Assembly (NCBI RefSeq): GCF_918797525.1
Contig: NZ_OU963893.1
Span: 186,001-250,000 of the forward strand
From: an unidentified bacterial endosymbiont
GTDB lineage: Bacteria; Pseudomonadota; Gammaproteobacteria; Enterobacterales; Enterobacteriaceae
Length of the DNA stretch: 64,000 nucleotides
Direction of reading: 5' to 3'
The notes under the pieces were generated by a model, which made no database searches, was not told the origin of the DNA, and saw only the letters and a program-made list of their open reading frames with translations. Positions within the stretch are counted from its first letter, which is position 1; every line of letters begins with the position of its first letter. The position numbers were made by a program, and so were the translations under genes. This document shows positions 1-7,112 of this stretch, in pieces.

Positions 1-795
1 TTTATCTTTTAAACTGGCATCTTTAGAGCAATCAACATTCCACCTTTGCAACCAATATTGAGCCAGTGCTGCTCTTACCGATACTTTTCTTACACCATTA
101 GTCATCTGAAAATCATCCTCAATAGTTTTTTTGTTACGTATTTTCCCAACCATTGGGTGAACTGTAAGTTCAAGTTGAATAATTCTATTCCACATTTCAT
201 CATTATTTTTAGATGCCTGATCAGGGAGTGGTTTTCCTTGTGATGTTTTACTAATCCTATTTATAGCTAGATCAATGAATTTTTCTTTTTCGAAATCGAA
301 ACACCTAACATATGTTTTTATACCGCTATCAAACATTGTATGCGGCGCAATCTCTTTACTTGAAGTTCCATTTGCTACGGATTGATAAGTGATAAAAAGA
401 CTTTCTTTGTTAAGTATCGCTCTCGATAGTGCCGCTAATACCTCAATATCTGGGTTATGTAGTCTAGGGATGGTTTCGATACCCGTCGTTTCATACCCCA
501 TTGCTTGCGATGTTTCAGGACTTCTTAAACGAGATAATGCTGTCTCGACACGTAATGGGTATGTAATCTCGAACTTATCAAGGTTAATCTCATATCTCTT
601 TACGCTGTGGTTTAAACGTAAGTTATGGTCCGCTAGATCTCTATAACGACGAATATCTCTAGTGGCTGCGGCCTCTTGGATGCCGAATTTTTCAGTCAGC
701 TCACTTCGTGAGAGCCATCCTTTGAACATCAAAAGCCACTCTATATACCAAAGCCTATCAATAACATTCTGATTTCTAATGTATTTTTTTTCCAT
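1..795 (-). CDS. WYL-domain transcriptional regulator (CapW/BrxR type), 3' end cut by window edge
   Basis: The frame is open from an ATG at 795 down to position 1, giving 265 codons with no stop, so the C-terminus is missing. Residues about 10-80 look like a winged helix-turn-helix (RLWYIEWLLMFKGWLSR, then RDIRRYRDL). Residues about 130-195 are a WYL domain: LFITYQSVANG, then an IAPHTMF segment, then YVRCFDFEKEKFIDLAINRI. The last 60 residues resemble the C-terminal dimerisation extension (VRAALAQYWLQRW). This order is that of CapW/BrxR regulators, which repress CBASS, BREX and other defence operons. Those regulators usually sit first in the operon they control; here that operon would lie beyond the left edge. 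Ligand and target are unknown. Family call fairly sure, partner system unknown. Confidence 0.8.
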   Translation of the reverse strand, partial: MEKKYIRNQNVIDRLWYIEWLLMFKGWLSRSELTEKFGIQEAAATRDIRRYRDLADHNLRLNHSVKRYEINLDKFEITYPLRVETALSRLRSPETSQAMGYETTGIETIPRLHNPDIEVLAALSRAILNKESLFITYQSVANGTSSKEIAPHTMFDSGIKTYVRCFDFEKEKFIDLAINRISKTSQGKPLPDQASKNNDEMWNRIIQLELTVHPMVGKIRNKKTIEDDFQMTNGVRKVSVRAALAQYWLQRWNVDCSKDASLKDK

Positions 796-900
796 GCTAT
801 ATACCCTTAGTTTTTATGCTGTTCAATGCTTGATCTGATACTCAAGATCTGTAATCATAATGATGAGTTTAGCATAAAGAGACAATAAAGGAGATGTTTA
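796..900. promoter_or_regulatory. Divergent intergenic region with candidate operator palindrome
   Basis: This AT-rich gap separates the WYL regulator (leftward) from the small gene at 901 (rightward), so it must hold both promoters. It contains a perfect 11-bp palindrome, ATCATAATGAT, at 854-864, and an inverted pair TTATGCT (814-820) / AGCATAA (871-877). CapW/BrxR proteins bind inverted repeats in their own promoter region, so either could be the operator. This is inference from position and symmetry only. Confidence 0.35.
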
Positions 901-1071
901 ATGGCAACAAATAAACCATATGGTGACAATCATCGCATTGGGGCCGTAAAGAATCGCTCGCAGTTTCAGACTCCCTCTGGATTATGGGCAAAAAGGGACG
1001 CCGAAACAGGACGCATTATGGATATCAAACAGGATGGAACGCCATTTAAGGGGGTTAGGAAAGAAAAATAG
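901..1071 (+). CDS. Small basic protein, 56 aa, unknown function
   Basis: An ATG follows a strong ribosome site (AAGGAGATG, seven bases upstream) and opens 56 codons ending in TAG. The product is hydrophilic and basic, starting MATNKPYGDNHRIGAVKNR and ending FKGVRKEK. It has no membrane segment or cysteine. From memory, small proteins sharing GDNHR-x-GAV, a KRD-x-x-TGR centre and an FKGVR end occur in many bacteria with no assigned role; I cannot verify this here. It lies divergently from the WYL regulator inside the selC island. The good ribosome site and clean stop followed by a hairpin make it a credible gene. Confidence 0.65.
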   Translation: MATNKPYGDNHRIGAVKNRSQFQTPSGLWAKRDAETGRIMDIKQDGTPFKGVRKEK

Positions 1072-1072
1072 C

Positions 1073-1096
1073 CTAATGGGCTTCTCAGCCCATTAG
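1073..1096 (+). terminator. Hairpin after the 56-aa gene
   Basis: CTAATGGGC and GCCCATTAG form a perfect 9-bp stem around a 6-base loop immediately after the stop codon at 1071. No T-run follows, so it may be a weak terminator or an mRNA 3'-end stabiliser. Confidence 0.5.
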
Positions 1097-1116
1097 TACA
1101 AATCGAGAAATGAGTG

Positions 1117-1140
1117 GCACTTAACTCTCACCTTAAGTGC
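1117..1140. repeat. Perfect 8-bp inverted repeat between the small genes
   Basis: GCACTTAA and TTAAGTGC are separated by eight bases (CTCTCACC). It lies about 95 bp upstream of the next small gene (start 1235) in a 160-bp gap without coding potential. Such a symmetric site with an 8-bp spacer could be an operator or a hairpin; nothing decides between them. Confidence 0.35.
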
Positions 1141-1234
1141 TTATGACAAGCAGCAAGCCACAAGATTTGTTGGTGACAACAGTACAGCTTTTTACTGGAA
1201 AATCAACTCACTTGTGGTCTAAAGGATAATGATA

Positions 1235-1372
1235 ATGAGTAAAGTTGATGATGAACAAGAGTTTATCTTCAGGCCCTACATTACTGTGAAGGGAAGAAGA
1301 ATTACTCGACCAAACGGGGGGATGTTCAAGATCCCAGTAAAAGACAAAAAGCCTGAGTTACGCGGAGGGTAA
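1235..1372 (+). CDS. Small protein, 45 aa, unknown function
   Basis: The ATG at 1235 follows an AAAGGATAAT ribosome site and opens 45 codons, ending TAA. The product begins MSKVDDEQEFIFRPYI and contains KGRRITRPNGGMFKIPVK, a charged, basic, membrane-free sequence. Its last codons supply the ribosome site of the next gene (GGAGGG at 1364-1369), so the two are probably translated together. I do not recognise the family. It is too short for homology by eye, and support comes from the ribosome site and its tight coupling to the next frame. Confidence 0.55.
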   Translation: MSKVDDEQEFIFRPYITVKGRRITRPNGGMFKIPVKDKKPELRGG

Positions 1373-1376
1373 TAAA

Positions 1377-1550
1377 TTGTTTAACGAAATAGTTACGGTT
1401 TGTCCTCGTTGTCATAAAGAAGCACAAGGTGTTCTGTCGATTGAATATGCTTTTGGCTTCCGTATGTTACGAGGGCAGAAGAAACCTCAGTCTCACTGTC
1501 GTGCATGCCGGATTGAAGAGTTGCGTTTGTCACGTCAACTGGCAGCTTAA
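1377..1550 (+). CDS. Small CxxC...CxxC zinc-ribbon-like protein, 57 aa, TTG start
   Basis: Translation from the TTG at 1377 gives 57 residues starting with FNEIVTVCPRCHKEAQG. The TTG lies eight bases after a GGAGG ribosome site and four bases past the preceding stop. Two Cys-x-x-Cys pairs (VCPRC near residue 9 and HCRAC near residue 43) are spaced as in a small zinc ribbon. The protein is otherwise basic. A DNA- or RNA-binding or adaptor role is possible but is only inferred from the cysteines. A strong terminator follows 12 bases after the stop, which closes the small-gene transcript just before the integrase. Confidence 0.55.
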   Translation: MFNEIVTVCPRCHKEAQGVLSIEYAFGFRMLRGQKKPQSHCRACRIEELRLSRQLAA

Positions 1551-1562
1551 ATGTCACACATT

Positions 1563-1598
1563 AATCGCCCATGCTATATTATGGGCGATTATTTTTTT
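1563..1598. terminator. Terminator between small genes and integrase
   Basis: AATCGCCCAT and ATGGGCGATT form a perfect 10-bp stem with an 8-base loop, followed by ATTTTTTT on the plus strand. It ends the plus-strand small-gene transcript. It also lies nine bases beyond the integrase stop, so it may serve both convergent transcripts. Confidence 0.8.
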
Positions 1599-1606
1599 AA
1601 AGATGG

Positions 1607-2788
1607 TCAGTTAGTTGTAATTATGCCATCAAGGAAATCCGCATACCATTGCATCATCTCCCGGCGTTTTTCCAGATACTGCGCATGATTATACGTTCCG
1701 CGAATTGCATTCTTATCAATATGTGCGAGCTGTGTTTCAATCCATGCGCTATCAAAACCATGTTCATGCAAGATTGTAGACATGGTATGCCGGAAACCAT
1801 GTCCTGTAGCGCGTCCCTTATAACCCAGTAGTTCGATAACCTGATTTACACTTTCCTTGCTGATTGGCTTCTTACGGCTATTGCGGCCAATAAAGATGTA
1901 CGGGAAATTTTTGGTGATCGGTTCCAGCTGTTTGAGCAGTTCAATCACCTGGTGCGAGAGAGGAACAAGGTGGGGGCGGCGCATCTTCATTCTTTCTGGT
2001 GGGATCTCCCAGAGGGCATTCTCAAAATCAATTTCATCCCATGTCGCGAAACGCATCTCTTGGGTTCTGACACCTGTAAGCATTACCAGTTTTGCTGCGT
2101 TTCTGGTAATAAGGCTCCCGGTATACCCTTCCAGATCGCGGATAAAATAAGGCATCTCGTTCGCAGGCAGCCAGGCATAGTTTTGTTTTTTCGGTGTAGC
2201 CAGTGCCATCGCAAGATCCGGGGCTGGATTGTATTTGGCACGACCCGTGATAATGGCATAACGAAAAACTTCACCACAGCGCTGGCGTACTTTCCGCGTT
2301 TTCTCCAGTGCACCACGTTGCTCAATGCGTTTGAGAACCTGTAGCAATTCTTGCGGCGTAATGTCCCCCATAGGGCGCTGGCCGATAAAAGGAAACACGT
2401 CTTGTTCGAAGGTTTTGATGATTTCATCACGGTAGCCCAGCGTCCAGCGATCGGCTTTACTACGATGCCACTCCCTACTGACTACCTCAAAAGTCATGGC
2501 TTTAGCCTGCTCTCGCAGCGCTTTTTGTGTACGACGTTCGGCCATTGGATCTACACCAGATATGACAAGTTTGCGCGATTTGTCGCGCATTTCTCTGGCT
2601 TCGGAGAGGGAGACTAGTGGATAAGAGCCGAAGGACATCAGGCGGGCTTTGTTATCAAAACGATAGCGAAAGCGCCAACCCTTGCTCCCGTTGGGTTCAA
2701 TCAGCAGCGCCAGGCCCAAACCATCGCTTAGCGAATATGCTTTTTCTTTTGGCTGAGCCCGCTTTATCTCAAGATTTGTGAGTGCCAT
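1607..2788 (-). CDS. intS-like: P4-type tyrosine integrase of the selC island
   Basis: This 393-residue site-specific recombinase catalyses integration and excision of the island at selC. The N-terminal arm-binding domain (residues 1-100) has the P4-integrase pattern: ALTNLEIKRAQPKEK, then GWRFRYRFDNKARLMSFGSY and SLSEARE. The catalytic domain shows the family residues: Arg in LTGVRTQEMRF (about 240), His330 and Arg333 in HGFRH, His356 in AHID, and nucleophile Tyr366 in GTYNH. Length and motifs are intact, so it looks functional. It lies next to the 3' end of selC, reading away from it on the same strand, the usual arrangement for this family. The gene symbol is by resemblance only. Confidence 0.93.
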   Translation of the reverse strand: MALTNLEIKRAQPKEKAYSLSDGLGLALLIEPNGSKGWRFRYRFDNKARLMSFGSYPLVSLSEAREMRDKSRKLVISGVDPMAERRTQKALREQAKAMTFEVVSREWHRSKADRWTLGYRDEIIKTFEQDVFPFIGQRPMGDITPQELLQVLKRIEQRGALEKTRKVRQRCGEVFRYAIITGRAKYNPAPDLAMALATPKKQNYAWLPANEMPYFIRDLEGYTGSLITRNAAKLVMLTGVRTQEMRFATWDEIDFENALWEIPPERMKMRRPHLVPLSHQVIELLKQLEPITKNFPYIFIGRNSRKKPISKESVNQVIELLGYKGRATGHGFRHTMSTILHEHGFDSAWIETQLAHIDKNAIRGTYNHAQYLEKRREMMQWYADFLDGIITTN

Positions 2789-2863
2789 ATGTATAGCCTT
2801 GTGTTAGCCACCAAATCCTATACAGATTCCTAAACATTTTTTAAGCGGATTTCAGAAACCGAC

Positions 2864-2941
2864 TATGGTCACATATGGACGATAATTATTTTAACTTATT
2901 GTTTTGTAATTATAAATGGACGGGTATGGACTGCTATGGAA
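2864..2941. repeat. Phased TATGGAC repeats beside selC (candidate integrase/excisionase arm sites)
   Basis: Copies of TATGGAC or one-base variants start at 2864 (TATGGTC), 2874, 2915 (AATGGAC), 2925 and 2935 (TATGGAA). Successive starts within each group are 10 bp apart, and the two groups are about five helical turns apart. They lie between the integrase start and the tRNA 3' end, where the arm-type sites for integrase or an excisionase would be expected. The repeats are seen directly; the role is inferred. Confidence 0.6.
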
Positions 2942-2947
2942 GGATTT

Positions 2948-2972
2948 TGGCGGAAGATCACAGGAGTCGAAC
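2948..2972. other. Probable island attachment site at the selC 3' end
   Basis: The integrase, the phased repeats and the foreign-looking small genes all start directly beyond the tRNA 3' end, so the attachment core is most likely in the last 20 or so bases of selC. No second copy of this sequence is visible in 1-2947, so the other attachment site should lie beyond the left edge. Confidence 0.55.
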
Positions 2973-3042
2973 CTGCCCGGGAACGCTGGCGTCCCCAACT
3001 GGATTTGAAATCCAGCCACCTCACCGGAGATGACGATCTTCC
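2948..3042 (-). tRNA. selC: Selenocysteine tRNA, anticodon UCA
   Basis: The minus strand reads GGAAGATCGTCATCTCCGGT at the 5' end and finishes TGTGATCTTCCGCCA. It is 95 nt long, as in E. coli, with the 8-bp acceptor stem and long variable arm of tRNA-Sec. The anticodon loop is TTTCAAA, giving anticodon TCA for UGA. The CCA end is encoded. The gene delivers selenocysteine to formate dehydrogenases through SelB. Its 3' end is also the insertion target of the adjacent island, and it has been kept intact by the insertion. Confidence 0.97.
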
Positions 3043-3073
3043 GCGCCTGCATTGCTACATGGAGGCGGGGCGC

Positions 3074-3079
3074 ATTATA
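3074..3079 (-). promoter_or_regulatory. selC promoter -10 element
   Basis: On the minus strand a consensus TATAAT lies about 30 bases before the tRNA 5' end. It is followed by a GC-rich run (GCGCCCCGCC), the discriminator type typical of stable-RNA promoters under stringent control. No strong -35 match is seen. Confidence 0.6.
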
Positions 3080-3328
3080 GCTACTTTCAGGCATTTACCA
3101 CATACCCATACACACTTTTTTCACGCCTCTTTTAACCTGATGTCCCTTATTTTAGTTAATTCGTAAGAAAATCCTTAGGTTAACATTTCGTGCTGATCGA
3201 CTTTTAACGCGATCACAAAAAAGAAGAAACGTAATCTGCTAACCAGAAAACACAATACCCGCCTTTCATCGGATGGTTTACAACCTCTCTAACCGGAATC
3301 AGCGCCCCTGAGCGTGAAGGATAAAAAA

Positions 3329-4714
3329 ATGAAAAGCGAAGTGTTATCCGTTAAAGAGAAGATTGGCTACGGCATGGGTGATGCCGCCAGCCATATCATC
3401 TTCGATAACGTCATGCTGTACATGATGTTTTTCTACACCGATATCTTCGGCATTCCTGCCGGGTTTGTCGGGACGATGTTCCTGCTGGCGCGCGCGCTGG
3501 ATGCGATCTCAGATCCGTGCATGGGCTTGCTCGCCGACCGTACCCGTAGCCGCTGGGGCAAATTCCGTCCGTGGATTATTTTTGGAGCCATCCCATTCGG
3601 TATCGTCTGCGTGCTGGCGTATACCACGCCGGACCTTAGCCATAATGGCAAGCTGATTTACGCCGCTGTGACCTACACGCTGCTAACTCTGCTCTATACC
3701 GTGGTCAATATCCCCTACTGCGCGCTGGGTGGCGTGATCACTAACGACCCCACGCAGCGTATCTCCCTGCAGTCCTGGCGCTTTGTGCTGGCGACGGCGG
3801 GCGGCATGCTCTCCACGGTACTGATGATGCCGCTGGTCAACCTGATTGGCGGCGACAATAAAGCTCTGGGGTTCCAGGGCGGCATCGCCGTGCTGTCGGT
3901 GGTCGCGTTCCTGATGTTGGCATTCTGCTTCTTCACCACCAAAGAGCGCATCCAGGTGCCGCCGAGCACCACGTCAATGCGTGAAGACCTTCGCGATATC
4001 TGGCGCAACGATCAGTGGCGCATCGTCGGCGTCCTCACCATTCTCAACATTCTCGCGGTCTGCGTGCGCGGCGGCGCGATGATGTACTACTGCACCTGGA
4101 TAATGGGCTCGTCGGAAATCTTCGTCGCCTTCCTGACAACCTACTGCGTCGGCAACCTGATGGGCTCGGCGCTGGCGAAACCCCTTACCGACTGGAGGTG
4201 CAAAGTGAGCATCTTCTGGTGGACCAACGCTGCGCTGGCGGTGGTCAGCGTGGCGATGTTCTTCGTACCGATGCATGCCACTTTGGTGATGTTTGCCTTT
4301 ATCTTCGCGATCGGCGTGCTGCATCAACTGGTAACGCCAATCCAGTGGGTGATGATGTCCGATACCGTCGACTATGGCGAATGGACCAACGGCAAACGTC
4401 TTACCGGCATCAGTTTTGCGGGCACGCTGTTTGTGCTGAAGCTGGGCCTGGCGCTGGGGGGGGCGATGATTGGCTGGCTACTGGCAGGCGGTGGCTATGA
4501 CGCGGCAGCTAAAACTCAGAATAGCGCGACCATCAGCATCATTATCGGCCTGTTTACCCTGGCTCCAGCGGTCTGCTACGTGCTGAGCGCCATTATCGCC
4601 AGGCGCTACTACACGCTGAAAACCCCCTTCCTGACCAAAATCATGGGCGAACTGGCGCAGAGCGCACGCCGCAATCAGCAGGAATTTGAAACCCTGCCGG
4701 TCAGCAAAGAATGA
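3329..4714 (+). CDS. yicJ: GPH-family sugar:cation symporter YicJ
   Basis: This 461-residue inner-membrane carrier of the glycoside-pentoside-hexuronide family (melibiose/xyloside type) has about 12 hydrophobic segments. It also has the family motif DALSDP-like LDAISDPCMGLLADRTRSRWGKFRPW after the second segment, with the conserved Asp and Arg residues. I chose the ATG at 3329 because AAGGA lies just upstream and the product then begins MKSEVLSVKEKIGYGMGD like E. coli YicJ. A GTG at 3314 would place the ribosome site inside the gene. It is followed 21 bp later by yicI and very probably imports the alpha-xyloside that YicI cleaves. The exact substrate is inferred from that pairing. Confidence 0.93.
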   Translation: MKSEVLSVKEKIGYGMGDAASHIIFDNVMLYMMFFYTDIFGIPAGFVGTMFLLARALDAISDPCMGLLADRTRSRWGKFRPWIIFGAIPFGIVCVLAYTTPDLSHNGKLIYAAVTYTLLTLLYTVVNIPYCALGGVITNDPTQRISLQSWRFVLATAGGMLSTVLMMPLVNLIGGDNKALGFQGGIAVLSVVAFLMLAFCFFTTKERIQVPPSTTSMREDLRDIWRNDQWRIVGVLTILNILAVCVRGGAMMYYCTWIMGSSEIFVAFLTTYCVGNLMGSALAKPLTDWRCKVSIFWWTNAALAVVSVAMFFVPMHATLVMFAFIFAIGVLHQLVTPIQWVMMSDTVDYGEWTNGKRLTGISFAGTLFVLKLGLALGGAMIGWLLAGGGYDAAAKTQNSATISIIIGLFTLAPAVCYVLSAIIARRYYTLKTPFLTKIMGELAQSARRNQQEFETLPVSKE

Positions 4715-4735
4715 CAGAACTAAGAGGACGAGAGC

Positions 4736-7054
4736 ATGAAAATCAGTGATGGAAACTGGCTTATTCAACCTGGCCTGAACGTAACGTATCCGGTTCAGGT
4801 ATTCGATGTGGAGCAGCAGGGCAATGACCTGGTGGTCTATATGGCGCCGCGCGACGTGCGTGAACGCGCATGGCAGCTCGACAGCCTGATGTTTACGGTG
4901 CGCCTGTTTGCTCCGCAGGATGGCATTGTTGGGGTACGTATTGAGCACTTCCAGGGTGCGCTGAAGACTGGCCCGCACTATCCGCTGAACGTGATGAACG
5001 ACGTCAAGGTTGAGATCGAGAACAACGCTGAATTCGCCGAGCTGAAAAGCGGAAATATCAGCGTGCGCGTGACCAAAGGCGAGTTCTGGGCGCTGGATTT
5101 TCTGCGTAATGGCCAGCGCATTACCGGTAGCCAGTTGAAAAACAACGGCTACGTGCAGGACGAAGCGAACGATCGCACCTATCTTTTCGAACGTCTGGAC
5201 CTCGGCGTGGGTGAGACGGTCTACGGCCTGGGCGAGCGCTTTACCGCCCTGGTGCGTAACGGTCAGATGGTCGAAACCTGGAACCGCGATGGCGGCACCA
5301 GCACCGAGCAGTCTTACAAGAATATCCCGTTCTACCTGACCAACCGCGGCTACGGCGTACTGGTGAATCACCCGGAAAATGTATCGTTTGAAGTCGGCTC
5401 AGAAAAAGTCTCCAAAGTGCAGTTCAGCGTGGAAGGTGAGTACCTCGAGTACTTCGTGATCGACGGCCCGACGCCGAAAGAAGTACTGAACCGCTATACC
5501 CAGTTCACCGGGCGTCCGGCGCTGCCGCCTGCATGGTCATTTGGTCTGTGGCTCACCACCTCGTTCACCACTAACTACGACGAAGCCACGGTTAACCGCT
5601 TTATCGACGGCATGGCCCAGCGCAATCTGCCGCTGCACGTGTTCCATTTTGACTGCTTCTGGATGAAAGCCTTCCAGTGGTGTGATTTTGAATGGGACTC
5701 GGCGACCTTCCCGGATCCGCAAGGGATGATCCGCCGCCTGAAAGACAAAGGGCTAAAGGTCTGCGTGTGGATCAACCCGTACATCGGCCAAAAATCGCCG
5801 ATATTCCAGGAGCTGAAAGAGAAGGGTTACCTGCTTAAGCGCCCGGACGGTTCTCTCTGGCAGTGGGATAAATGGCAGCCGGGACTGGCGATTTATGACT
5901 TCACCAACCCCGAGGCATGCCGGTGGTATGCCGCCAAGCTGAAAGGCCTGTTGGCCATTGGCGTCGATTGCTTCAAGACCGACTTCGGCGAGCGCATTCC
6001 AACCGATGTTCAGTGGTTCGATGGTTCCGACCCGCAGAAAATGCACAACCATTACGCCTACATTTACAATGAGCTGGTGTGGAACGTGCTGAAAGAGACG
6101 GTGGGAGAAGAAGAGGCGGTGCTGTTTGCCCGCTCCGCGTCCGTTGGTGCGCAAAAATTCCCGGTGCACTGGGGCGGCGACTGCTATGCCAATTATGAAT
6201 CGATGGCCGAAAGCCTGCGCGGTGGTCTGTCGATTGGTCTTTCCGGATTTGGTTTCTGGAGTCACGATATCGGTGGATTTGAAAATACCGCACCGGCGCA
6301 CGTTTACAAACGTTGGTGCGCGTTCGGGCTGTTCTCCAGCCACAGCCGCCTGCACGGCAGCAAATCCTATCGTGTGCCGTGGGCGTACGATGATGAGTCC
6401 TGCGACGTGGTACGCCACTTCACCCAGCTAAAATGCCAGATGATGCCGTACCTGTACCGTCAGGCGGCGCTGGCCCGTGAGTTCGGCACGCCGATGCTGC
6501 GGGCGATGATGCTAGAATTCCCGGACGATCCGGCCTGCGATTACCTCGACCGCCAGTACATGCTGGGGGATTCAATGATGGTTGCGCCAGTGTTCTCCGA
6601 GGCGGGTGACGTGCAGTTTTATCTGCCGGAAGGTCGCTGGACGCATCTGTGGCACAACGATGAAGTTCAGGGTAGCCGCTGGCATAAACAGCAGCACGAT
6701 TTCCAGAGTTTGCCCGTTTACGTGCGTGATAACACCCTGCTGGCGCTCGGTAACAACAACCAGAAACCGGACTACGCGTGGAACGAGGGCACGGCCTTCC
6801 AACTGTTTAATCTCAATGATGGCGCAACAGCAATAAGCGAAGTGCCTGCGGCGGATGGGTCGGTTGCATTTACCCTAAACGCCACACGCAGGGGGAATAC
6901 CCTGACCATCAAAGGGGCCGGAGAGGCGCGGAACTGGTCGGTGTGCTTGCGTAACGTGCAGACGGTGGGTGAGGTAAAAGGTGGCTCCCGGACGGGCAGC
7001 GCGTGGGGCGTGGTAGTGAAAGCCGAGGGAAATGAGGTCGTTGTCCACCTCTGA
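4736..7054 (+). CDS. yicI: Alpha-xylosidase, glycoside hydrolase family 31
   Basis: This 772-residue cytoplasmic enzyme has the same length as E. coli YicI, which releases alpha-linked xylose from isoprimeverose-like disaccharides. The N-terminal beta-sandwich is followed by the (beta/alpha)8 barrel with [19 protein letters not shown], then the nucleophile Asp in [10 protein letters not shown] (around residue 416). The acid/base Asp follows in [13 protein letters not shown] (around 482). C-terminal beta domains carry the oligomer contacts. The ATG has an AGAGGACGAG ribosome site. It is the second gene of a two-gene operon with yicJ, and a hairpin follows the stop. Confidence 0.95.
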   Translation: MKISDGNWLIQPGLNVTYPVQVFDVEQQGNDLVVYMAPRDVRERAWQLDSLMFTVRLFAPQDGIVGVRIEHFQGALKTGPHYPLNVMNDVKVEIENNAEFAELKSGNISVRVTKGEFWALDFLRNGQRITGSQLKNNGYVQDEANDRTYLFERLDLGVGETVYGLGERFTALVRNGQMVETWNRDGGTSTEQSYKNIPFYLTNRGYGVLVNHPENVSFEVGSEKVSKVQFSVEGEYLEYFVIDGPTPKEVLNRYTQFTGRPALPPAWSFGLWLTTSFTTNYDEATVNRFIDGMAQRNLPLHVFHFDCFWMKAFQWCDFEWDSATFPDPQGMIRRLKDKGLKVCVWINPYIGQKSPIFQELKEKGYLLKRPDGSLWQWDKWQPGLAIYDFTNPEACRWYAAKLKGLLAIGVDCFKTDFGERIPTDVQWFDGSDPQKMHNHYAYIYNELVWNVLKETVGEEEAVLFARSASVGAQKFPVHWGGDCYANYESMAESLRGGLSIGLSGFGFWSHDIGGFENTAPAHVYKRWCAFGLFSSHSRLHGSKSYRVPWAYDDESCDVVRHFTQLKCQMMPYLYRQAALAREFGTPMLRAMMLEFPDDPACDYLDRQYMLGDSMMVAPVFSEAGDVQFYLPEGRWTHLWHNDEVQGSRWHKQQHDFQSLPVYVRDNTLLALGNNNQKPDYAWNEGTAFQLFNLNDGATAISEVPAADGSVAFTLNATRRGNTLTIKGAGEARNWSVCLRNVQTVGEVKGGSRTGSAWGVVVKAEGNEVVVHL

Positions 7055-7064
7055 GTTCCCTCAA

Positions 7065-7096
7065 CCCTCCCTTTCCCCCATCGGGCTGAGGGAGGG
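7065..7096. terminator. Hairpin between convergent yicI and yicH
   Basis: CCCTCCCT and AGGGAGGG form a stem with a 16-base loop ten bases after the yicI stop. A CCCCCCCAGTTTTT tract follows on the plus strand. It probably stops transcription from yicI and perhaps from the convergent yicH. Confidence 0.55.
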
Positions 7097-7112
7097 TGCG
7101 CCCCCCCAGTTT

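Noticed and set aside
1952..2344. Plus-strand open frame of 130 codons inside the integrase
   Set aside because: It is antisense to the catalytic domain of an intact integrase and has no ribosome site.
3202..3217. Possible CRP site upstream of yicJ
   Set aside because: Only one half-site (TCACA) fits the consensus; the other half is TTTTA, too poor to call.
4478..5371. Long minus-strand open frame (297 codons) across yicJ/yicI
   Set aside because: It is antisense to two well-matched genes and crosses their boundary; no ribosome site or known product.
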